Origin: Lachnospiraceae bacterium
GTDB taxonomy: Bacteria; Bacillota; Clostridia; Lachnospirales; Lachnospiraceae
Assembly: GCA_021202235.1 (NCBI GenBank)
Contig: JAJQDL010000175.1
Span: 1 to 35,857, forward strand
Reading direction: 5' to 3'
Length of the DNA: 35,857 nucleotides
Positions 1-6,718 of the stretch are shown here, piece after piece. The notes below the pieces were generated by a model. The model was not told where the DNA came from and ran no database searches. It saw only the letters and a program-made list of their open reading frames with translations. The position numbers were made by a program, and so were the translations under genes. Each line of letters opens with the position of its first letter. Positions within the stretch are counted from its first letter, which is position 1.

Positions 1-3
1 CTT

Positions 4-53
4 GCGGCTTTTTGCCTCCGGCTCGCGCAGACGAGCAGGAGGCAAAAAGCCGC
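4..53. repeat. Perfect 16-bp inverted repeat with nested inner stem
   Basis: GCGGCTTTTTGCCTCC (4-19) / GGAGGCAAAAAGCCGC (38-53); inner GCTCG/CGAGC stem. Confidence 0.8.
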
Positions 54-75
54 CACCTGCTCGATTATATGAGAA

Positions 76-117
76 GTCCGGTGGTTGGCCGGCATCGGCA
101 GCACCGGGCTTTTCTTT
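76..117 (+). terminator. Rho-independent terminator of a transcript entering from the left
   Basis: AGTCCGGTG...CACCGGGCT stem followed by TTTCTTTT. Confidence 0.65.
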
Positions 118-180
118 TGCGTTTGACTAAAGAATTTCATAAAAATTTCATTGATAAAGAAAAAAATTCATTTTTGTCCC

Positions 181-209
181 TTGATTATCTTCATGGTTTA
201 ATATATACT
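181..209 (+). promoter_or_regulatory. Promoter for pruA
   Basis: TTGATT - 17 nt - TATACT. Confidence 0.55.
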
Positions 210-302
210 GAAATCGGTATACAGGCACGTGCCTGTTTTCGTGTATGAACCTGCGGGAGACGCCGCGGGTTCGCCAGAAAAAGATAAGGAGGGTCATCGA
301 TC

Positions 303-1931
303 ATGTCCAACGCGTATTTTACCATTGAGAGACCGGCCAACGATCCCTTTAAGGGATATCTGCCCGGCAGCCCGGAACGCGCCGCTCTGAAGGCGGAGCT
401 GGCGAAGCAGTCCTCTGAGGTTGTGAAGATTCCGCTGATCATCGGCGGGAAGGAGGTCTGGACAGAGAAAACGATTCAGGTCACGATGCCTCACGCCCAT
501 GATCATGTGATCGCCGAGTGCTGCATGGCCGGCGAGAAGGAACTGCAGATGGCCATCGACTGTGCGCTGGCCGCCAAGGATGCCTGGGAGGATATGCCCT
601 GGGAGCATCGTTCTGCCATCTTCCTGAAGGCCGCGGATCATATCACCAACGACTATCGCCCGGTGCTGAATGCCTCCACCATGCTCGGCCAGTCCAAGAC
701 TGTGTTCCAGGCGGAGATCGATATCGCGGAACTGGCGGATTTCCTCCGCTTCGGCGTCTGGTCGGCTCAGGAGATCTTCAAGGATCAGCCTGCCAGCTCG
801 GACGGCGTGTGGAACCGGCAGGATTATCGTCCGCTGGACGGCTTCATCTGTGCGATTTCCCCGTTTAACTTTACGTCCATCGGCGGCAATCTGCCCACCG
901 CTCCGGTCATCATGGGCAATGTCTCCCTGTGGAAGCCTTCCCGTACGGCCGTGCTGGCGAACTATTATTATATGAAGCTTCTGATGCAGTGCGGTCTTCC
1001 CGCCGGAGTAATTAATTTCGTGCCTTGCACGGGAACCGACATGTCCAAATACGTCATCAGCCATCCGAAGATGGCCGGGTTCCATTTCACCGGTTCTACC
1101 GCTGTTTTCCAGAGCGTCTGGAAGCAGGTGGGCGAGAACATTGCCAGCTACGCCAACTATCCCCGCCTCGTGGGCGAGACAGGCGGCAAGGACTTCATCT
1201 TCGCGCACGCTTCGGCCGACGTGGAGAAGCTGGTCGCGGCTCTCGTCCGCGGCTCCTTCGAGTACCAGGGTCAGAAATGCTCGGCCTGCTCCCGCGCCTT
1301 TATCCCCGCCAGCCTGTGGCCGGAGGTAGAGAAGCAGCTGAAGGAGAAGGTGGCCGCTCTGAAGGTGGGCGATGTGCAGGAATTTGACACCTTCATGGCT
1401 GCCGTCATCGACCAGGCCTCCTTCAACACCTGCAAGGCCTATCTGGACCGCGCCATCGCCTCCCCCGACTGTGAGATCGTAACGGGCGGGACATACGATG
1501 ACAGCAAGGGCTGGTTCGTGCAGCCCACGGTGATCCGCTGCATGGATCCTCATTATGAGTCCATGGTCAAGGAGATCTTCGGACCGATCGTGTCTGTCTA
1601 CGTATATGACGACGACAAGCTGGATGAAACTCTGGAGATCTGTGATAAGGCTTCGCCCTACGCCCTGACCGGCGCGATCTTCGCCCAGGACCGCCAGGCG
1701 ATCGTTAAGATGGAGCACGCCCTGCGCAACGCCAGCGGCAACTTCTACATCAATGACAAGTGCACCGGCGCAGTCGTGGGACAGCAGCCGTTCGGCGGCG
1801 CCCGCGCTTCGGGCACCAACGACAAGGCCGGCACCAGCCTCAACATGATCCGCTGGGTCAGCGCCCATAGCGTCAAGGAATCCTTCAGCCCCTCCGCGGC
1901 CATCAACTATCCTTACATGGTTGAGGCGTAA
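303..1931 (+). CDS. pruA: L-glutamate gamma-semialdehyde dehydrogenase (1-pyrroline-5-carboxylate dehydrogenase)
   Basis: 542 aa ALDH fold; motifs GETGGKDFIFAHASADVEKLV, YQGQKCSACSRAF, PFGGARASGTNDKAG; RBS AAGGAGGG. Confidence 0.93.
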   Translation: MSNAYFTIERPANDPFKGYLPGSPERAALKAELAKQSSEVVKIPLIIGGKEVWTEKTIQVTMPHAHDHVIAECCMAGEKELQMAIDCALAAKDAWEDMPWEHRSAIFLKAADHITNDYRPVLNASTMLGQSKTVFQAEIDIAELADFLRFGVWSAQEIFKDQPASSDGVWNRQDYRPLDGFICAISPFNFTSIGGNLPTAPVIMGNVSLWKPSRTAVLANYYYMKLLMQCGLPAGVINFVPCTGTDMSKYVISHPKMAGFHFTGSTAVFQSVWKQVGENIASYANYPRLVGETGGKDFIFAHASADVEKLVAALVRGSFEYQGQKCSACSRAFIPASLWPEVEKQLKEKVAALKVGDVQEFDTFMAAVIDQASFNTCKAYLDRAIASPDCEIVTGGTYDDSKGWFVQPTVIRCMDPHYESMVKEIFGPIVSVYVYDDDKLDETLEICDKASPYALTGAIFAQDRQAIVKMEHALRNASGNFYINDKCTGAVVGQQPFGGARASGTNDKAGTSLNMIRWVSAHSVKESFSPSAAINYPYMVEA

Positions 1932-1955
1932 GAAGCATTTTACAGAAAAAATAGT

Positions 1956-2000
1956 AACTCCCTGCCCTGGTTATATTGCAGCCGGGGCGGGGAGTTTTCC
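1956..2000 (+). terminator. Terminator downstream of pruA
   Basis: AACTCCCTGCCCTGG / CCGGGGCGGGGAGTT stem plus TTTT. Confidence 0.75.
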
Positions 2001-2029
2001 TCTATGAAACGAAATCTTGGTTTGAAAGA

Positions 2030-2057
2030 TTGCGTTAGATTTGATCTGTGTTATAAT
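2030..2057 (+). promoter_or_regulatory. Promoter for ArsC-like/fic pair
   Basis: TTGCGT - 16 nt - TATAAT. Confidence 0.45.
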
Positions 2058-2104
2058 GAAATCCCAGGTTACGATGGGATATGGATCACGAGGAGGTCTG
2101 AATC

Positions 2105-2371
2105 ATGCTGTTTATAGAATACCCCAGATGCTCGACATGTAAAAAAGCGAAGAAATGGCTGGATGAACACGGAATCTTATATAAAGAACTGAAGCTGAAA
2201 GACAGGCTGCTGCTGATGAGTGAAGAAGAGCAGTTACAGTTGCTGGCTTCAAACGGTATGCTGGTGAAGAGGCCGGTCGTCGTAGACGGAGATACGGTGA
2301 CGACAGGGTTTAAGGAAGCTGAATGGGAAGAAAAATATGGAATGAATACGGCTGCGGAGGACAGATCGTGA
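2105..2371 (+). CDS. Arsenate reductase/Spx-family (ArsC-like) protein, internally shortened
   Basis: 88 aa; N-term YPRCSTCKKAKKWLDEHG and C-term LYKELKLKD...GMLVKRPVVV...GFKEAEWEEKYG are typical, but the segment between them is missing. Confidence 0.8.
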   Translation: MLFIEYPRCSTCKKAKKWLDEHGILYKELKLKDRLLLMSEEEQLQLLASNGMLVKRPVVVDGDTVTTGFKEAEWEEKYGMNTAAEDRS

Positions 2372-3480
2372 AGAAAGATCCGTTTCAGGAATATATCAAA
2401 GAAGTCGAGCCGGATAAAAAGGAGAAGGGATATGCATGGTATACAGCGATCGGCCTGCAGGCTGTGGATGAATTAAAAACATCTGAGTACCTGTTGCATA
2501 CGGCCATCCGAAATATCGAGGGTGAAATATCTTTTAAAGAAGCCGATGCACTGCTGCAGACTTATTACGAAGAGAATCCTGTACACGATCCGGAAGATCG
2601 CACCGAGGAGGCGGATAAGGTTTCGGCGCGGATCGCTGCCCTGTTGTCTGAACAGGCGTTTAGCTTTACGCCAAATGAATATATTTCTATCCATAGAAAG
2701 CTGTTTACCGGCATTTATTCTCATGCGGGATGTATCCGTGATTACAATATTACAAAGAAGGAATGGGTGCTGAATGGAGCGACCGTCCTTTATGGAAGTG
2801 CGACGGAACTGCGTGCAACGCTGGAGTATGACTTTTCAGAAGAAAAGGCATTTTCATATCGGAATCTTTCCATGGATGAAGTGCTTCATCATCTGGCAGT
2901 GTTTATATCCAGATTGTGGCAAATCCATATATTTTGCGAGGGGAATACCAGAACAACGGCTGTCTTTTTCATCAAATACCTTCGCTCTCTGGGCTTTGCC
3001 GCAGAGAACGATATCTTTGCAGAGAATGCATGGTATTTTAGAAACGCGCTGGTCAGAGCGAACTATAATGATCTGAAAAATGGGATTCATGAGACGACAG
3101 AGTATCTTGAGGTATTTTTGCGCAACCTTCTGCTGGGTGAGAATCATCCTCTTCATAATCGAGCGATGCATATCAGCGGCGTTTTTACAACATCTCAGGA
3201 AGTGAACATTGAAAGTCGAAAAGTGAATATAGAGGATGACAAAGCGCACATTGAGAACAAAAAAGCGAACATCGAAAGTCGATTTACACCCCGAACAGCC
3301 GCTCATGTCCGGAATCTTTGGGCTGCGTTGGGCTCTCAACGTATATTTGGCCGATCAGATGTTCAGCGGATCCTTGGGTTGAAACCGACAAGATGCTCAG
3401 GTCTTCTTCGTGAGATGGTGCGGCAAGGCGTGATCGAGCCGGTAACCGGTCATGGAAAAGGAAAGTATCGTTTTCTGTAA
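2368..3480 (+). CDS. Fic family protein with C-terminal winged-helix-like tail
   Basis: Fic-like motif HIFCEGNTRT; GTG start at 2368 overlapping upstream TGA (GTGA) with RBS GGAGG at 2356; ORF track start 2323 is probably too early. Confidence 0.85.
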   Translation: MKKDPFQEYIKEVEPDKKEKGYAWYTAIGLQAVDELKTSEYLLHTAIRNIEGEISFKEADALLQTYYEENPVHDPEDRTEEADKVSARIAALLSEQAFSFTPNEYISIHRKLFTGIYSHAGCIRDYNITKKEWVLNGATVLYGSATELRATLEYDFSEEKAFSYRNLSMDEVLHHLAVFISRLWQIHIFCEGNTRTTAVFFIKYLRSLGFAAENDIFAENAWYFRNALVRANYNDLKNGIHETTEYLEVFLRNLLLGENHPLHNRAMHISGVFTTSQEVNIESRKVNIEDDKAHIENKKANIESRFTPRTAAHVRNLWAALGSQRIFGRSDVQRILGLKPTRCSGLLREMVRQGVIEPVTGHGKGKYRFL

Positions 3481-3539
3481 TTGTCTCACAACTCACGGAA
3501 CTGATTCAAGAAAAAGAACAATTTTTTTGAAAAATCCAC

Positions 3540-3568
3540 TTGACATTTACGGGTCGTCGCGCTATACT
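3540..3568 (+). promoter_or_regulatory. Promoter for tRNA-Pro/tRNA-Glu
   Basis: TTGACA - 17 nt - TATACT. Confidence 0.8.
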
Positions 3569-3578
3569 AAACAGGCAT

Positions 3579-3652
3579 CGAGGCGTGGCTCAGCTTGGTA
3601 GAGCGCTGCGTTCGGGACGCAGAGGTCGCAGGTTCAAATCCTGTCGCCTCGA
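3579..3652 (+). tRNA. tRNA-Pro (CGG)
   Basis: Cloverleaf: acceptor CGAGGCG/CGCCTCG, anticodon loop TTCGGGA, T-arm GGTTCAAATCC. Confidence 0.93.
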
Positions 3653-3666
3653 GTTGATCACCACAT

Positions 3667-3738
3667 GGTTCGTTGGTCAAGGGGTTAAGACGCCGCCCTC
3701 TCACGGCGGAAACGGGGGTTCGATTCCCCCACGAACTA
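3667..3738 (+). tRNA. tRNA-Glu (CTC)
   Basis: Cloverleaf: acceptor GGTTCGT/ACGAACT, anticodon loop CTCTCAC, T-arm GGGGGTTCGATTCCCCC. Confidence 0.92.
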
Positions 3739-3740
3739 CT

Positions 3741-3774
3741 GAGCGAAGAGTTTCGGATTCTTCGCTCTTTTCGT
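3741..3774 (+). terminator. Terminator of the tRNA unit
   Basis: GAGCGAAGA/TCTTCGCTC stem plus TTTT. Confidence 0.8.
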
Positions 3775-3826
3775 TTATTGCTTTTTATGCGGATGCTCCG
3801 GCGCACGGCCGGGAGGGGGAGGAGCC

Positions 3827-4132
3827 ATGACCAGAGAGGAATTTCACCGCATTATGCTGCACTCCATCGATAAGACCATGGAGGACAACTATGACCGGAT
3901 CGGCCTGTCTCTGGTGCGGGGCGTGGAGGAGAACGACGACCTGCTCAGCATGGAGACGAAGATGATCCGTAACGCGATCGGTGTTTCCTGTCAGATCTCC
4001 CTGCAGCTGATCGGCGATATGATGGAGCAGGCGGGACTCATTGCTTTCGAGGAACCCCGGGAGGAGGAGAAACGGCCGAATCTGCGCGTTATCACGCCGC
4101 CTCGCCGTCAGGAAGAGCCGGAAGATGAGTAA
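3827..4132 (+). CDS. Small conserved hypothetical protein (101 aa)
   Basis: ORF with good RBS (GGGGGAGGAGCC); no recognised domain. Confidence 0.65.
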   Translation: MTREEFHRIMLHSIDKTMEDNYDRIGLSLVRGVEENDDLLSMETKMIRNAIGVSCQISLQLIGDMMEQAGLIAFEEPREEEKRPNLRVITPPRRQEEPEDE

Positions 4133-4179
4133 AAGCCGGGAAAACCCTGGAAAAAGTGGGAGATCACCGCGAAATCCTC

Positions 4180-4218
4180 TTGCAATTCGTGACAAAGAGT
4201 GGTATGATTCGGTATGAT
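4180..4218 (+). promoter_or_regulatory. Tandem promoter(s) of the rimP-nusA-infB operon
   Basis: TTGCAA - 17 nt - TATGAT (4203-4208) and a duplicated GGTATGAT giving a second -10 at 4213-4218. Confidence 0.6.
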
Positions 4219-4231
4219 ATGAGATTAGGTA

Positions 4232-4257
4232 GAAGAGTGGACGTGAGTCCACTCTTC
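4232..4257 (+). promoter_or_regulatory. Leader hairpin upstream of rimP-nusA (attenuator candidate)
   Basis: Perfect 11-bp stem GAAGAGTGGAC / GTCCACTCTTC with GTGA loop. Confidence 0.65.
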
Positions 4258-4387
4258 CTTGATGTATCGGTGTTTACTATGAAAGTCCCGGACGGCGGCA
4301 ATGTGGACTGCGTCAGCAATCATGTCCGTTTGTTTGAGAGAACGCTGAGAGAAAAGGCCCCGGGGAGGGGCAGAAAGGGAATGTGCC

Positions 4388-4855
4388 TTGGCAAGACGGG
4401 AAGAGTATGAACAGAAGACGGAAGCCCTGCTCCAGCCGGTAATGGAGGAGAACGGTTTCGAGCTGGTGGATGTAGAGTATGTGAAGGAAGGCAGCAGCAA
4501 ATATCTGCGGGCTTACATCGATAAGCCGGGCGGGATTACCATCGATGACTGCGAGAAGGTGAGCCGTCGTCTGAGCGATCTGCTGGACGAGAAGGACTTC
4601 ATCGAGGAGGCCTATATTCTGGAAGTCAGCTCTCCCGGTCTGGGACGTCCACTGAAGAAGGAGAAGGATTTTGCCCGGAGCGTAGGCTCTGAGGTGGAGG
4701 TTCGCTGCTTCCGGCCGGTGAATCATGAGAAGGAGTTTACCGGGGTGCTGAAGGCATACGATAGAGATACCGTGACTCTCGCGATCCGGGAGGACGAGGA
4801 TCTGACATTGGAGCGGGCGAATCTTGCGCTGATTCGTCTGGCGTTCGATTTTTAA
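4388..4855 (+). CDS. rimP: Ribosome maturation factor RimP
   Basis: RimP signatures: ENGFELVDVEYVKEG, LRAYIDKPGGITIDDCEKVSRRLSDLLDE, YILEVSSPGLGRPLKK; TTG start. Confidence 0.92.
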   Translation: MARREEYEQKTEALLQPVMEENGFELVDVEYVKEGSSKYLRAYIDKPGGITIDDCEKVSRRLSDLLDEKDFIEEAYILEVSSPGLGRPLKKEKDFARSVGSEVEVRCFRPVNHEKEFTGVLKAYDRDTVTLAIREDEDLTLERANLALIRLAFDF

Positions 4856-4871
4856 GGAGGATAAGGGAAAG

Positions 4872-6074
4872 ATGAACAAGGAATTACTGGACGCATTAAA
4901 TGTGCTGGAGAAAGAGAAGGATATCAGCAAGGAAGCGCTGCTGGAGGCCATCGAGAACTCCCTGCTGACAGCCTGTAAGAATCATTTCGGAAAGGCAGAT
5001 AATGTCAAGGTAAGCATCGACCACGAGACCTGCGACTACGAGCTCTACGCAGAGCTGACGGTCGTGGAGGAAGTGGAGGATCCGGTTCTTGAGATCAGTC
5101 TGGAGGATGCCCGGAAGATTCGCGCCTCCTATGAGCTGGGGGACATCGTGCGGCGTGATATTCAGTCGAAGGAGTTCGGCCGGATCGCCACGATGAACGC
5201 CAAGAATGTGATCCTGCAGAAGATTCGTGAAGAGGAGAGAAAGTCGGTGTACGATCATTTCATCGCCAAGGAGCATGAGATCGTGACCGGCATCGTGCAG
5301 CGCTATATCGGACGGAATATCAGCATCGACCTGGGCAAGGCCGACGCGATGCTCAATGAAAATGAACAGGTACGCGGCGAGGAATACAAACCTACAGACC
5401 GGATTAAGGTGCTGATCCTGGAGGTACGGGACACGACCCGCGGACCGCGGATTCTGGTTTCCCGGACACACCCGGAGCTGGTGAAGCGCCTGTTTGAGGC
5501 GGAGGTGACGGAGATTCAGCAGGGCATCGTGGAGATCAAGGCGATTTCCCGGGAGGCCGGTTCCCGCACGAAGATGGCTGTATGGTCCAACGACCCCAAC
5601 GTGGATCCGGTAGGCGCCTGTGTCGGCGTCAACGGAAGCCGTGTCAATTCCATCGTCGATGAGCTGCGGGGCGAGAAGATCGACATCATCAACTGGAGCG
5701 ACAATTCCGCGGAGCTCATTGAAAATGCGCTGAGTCCGGCCAAGGTGATTTGCGTCCTGGCGGACGATGATGAGAGGACGGCGCAGGTCATCGTGCCTGA
5801 TTATCAGCTGTCCCTGGCGATCGGCAAGGTGGGACAGAATGCCCGTCTGGCGGCCCGCCTGACCGGCTATAAGATCGATATCAAGAGTGAGACCCAGGCC
5901 AGAGAGAGCGGCCTGTTTGAAGAGATCGGCTATATCGAAGATTATTATGAAGAGGACGAAGATGCCTACTACGAGGAAGCCGATTACGAGGATACTGAGG
6001 ACGCAGAGGAGGCGGCCGAAACCGGGGAAGACTTCCTGGAGGAACCGGAGGTTTCATCCGAAGAGGAAGAGTAG
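4872..6074 (+). CDS. nusA: Transcription termination/antitermination protein NusA
   Basis: NusA N-domain, S1 and KH domains (VDPVGACVGVNGSRV, QLSLAIGKVGQNARLAARLTGYKIDI); acidic C-terminal tail; TAG stop. Confidence 0.96.
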   Translation: MNKELLDALNVLEKEKDISKEALLEAIENSLLTACKNHFGKADNVKVSIDHETCDYELYAELTVVEEVEDPVLEISLEDARKIRASYELGDIVRRDIQSKEFGRIATMNAKNVILQKIREEERKSVYDHFIAKEHEIVTGIVQRYIGRNISIDLGKADAMLNENEQVRGEEYKPTDRIKVLILEVRDTTRGPRILVSRTHPELVKRLFEAEVTEIQQGIVEIKAISREAGSRTKMAVWSNDPNVDPVGACVGVNGSRVNSIVDELRGEKIDIINWSDNSAELIENALSPAKVICVLADDDERTAQVIVPDYQLSLAIGKVGQNARLAARLTGYKIDIKSETQARESGLFEEIGYIEDYYEEDEDAYYEEADYEDTEDAEEAAETGEDFLEEPEVSSEEEE

Positions 6075-6110
6075 GCGCAAAATACTGAGTGGAAAGGGGG
6101 AAGCGAAGAA

Positions 6111-6380
6111 ATGGCAGGTGTGAAAAAACAGCCGCAGAGAGCCTGTATCGGCTGCGGCCAGATGCGGGAGAAACGCGAATTGATCCGTGTTCTTCGGACT
6201 CCGGAAGGGGAATTTACCCTGGACCGGACGGGTCGAAAGAACGGACGCGGCGCCTATCTGTGCCGGAATCCGGAGTGTCTGGAGAAGGCGATAAAGAACC
6301 ACAGCCTGGAACGTTCCTTTAAGAAGGAGATCCCCCCGGAGGTCTACAGCGCGCTGAGAGAGGAGCTGCTGCAGACATGA
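6111..6380 (+). CDS. ylxR: YlxR family (RnpM) RNA-binding protein
   Basis: PQRACIGCGQMREKRELIRV ... GRGAYLCRNPECLEKA. Confidence 0.92.
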   Translation: MAGVKKQPQRACIGCGQMREKRELIRVLRTPEGEFTLDRTGRKNGRGAYLCRNPECLEKAIKNHSLERSFKKEIPPEVYSALREELLQT

Positions 6381-6718
6381 AGAAGTATCAGGACAGAGTG
6401 TTGTCCATGCTGGGAATGGCGAAGCGGGCCGGCCGGCTGGTCAGCGGAGAATTCGCTGTCGAGAAAGCCGTGAAGACGGGGAAAGCGTCCCTGGTGGTGG
6501 TCGCATCCGATGCATCGGAGAATACGAAGAAGTCATTTCAGAATATGTGTGCGTACTATGGAGTGCCGTGCCGCATCGGAGCGGAGAAGGAACTTCTGGG
6601 GCATGCCGTCGGACAGGGGATGCGGGCATCGCTTGCCGTGACAGACGAGAATTTCGCCCGCACGATTGAAAAGTGTATGAATGAGAATACAGACGGAGGC
6701 AGTGAGAATGGCGAGTGA
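6377..6718 (+). CDS. ylxQ: Ribosomal protein L7Ae-like protein (YlxQ family)
   Basis: [21 protein letters not shown]...; ATGA overlap with ylxR; position in nusA-infB operon. Confidence 0.88.
   Translation: MKKYQDRVLSMLGMAKRAGRLVSGEFAVEKAVKTGKASLVVVASDASENTKKSFQNMCAYYGVPCRIGAEKELLGHAVGQGMRASLAVTDENFARTIEKCMNENTDGGSENGE

Noticed and set aside
294-1868. 524-aa minus-strand ORF antisense to pruA
   Set aside because: Shadow ORF with no recognisable domain; pruA is unambiguous.
3540-3830. ORFs running through the tRNA-Pro/tRNA-Glu genes
   Set aside because: Translations of tRNA sequence, not proteins.
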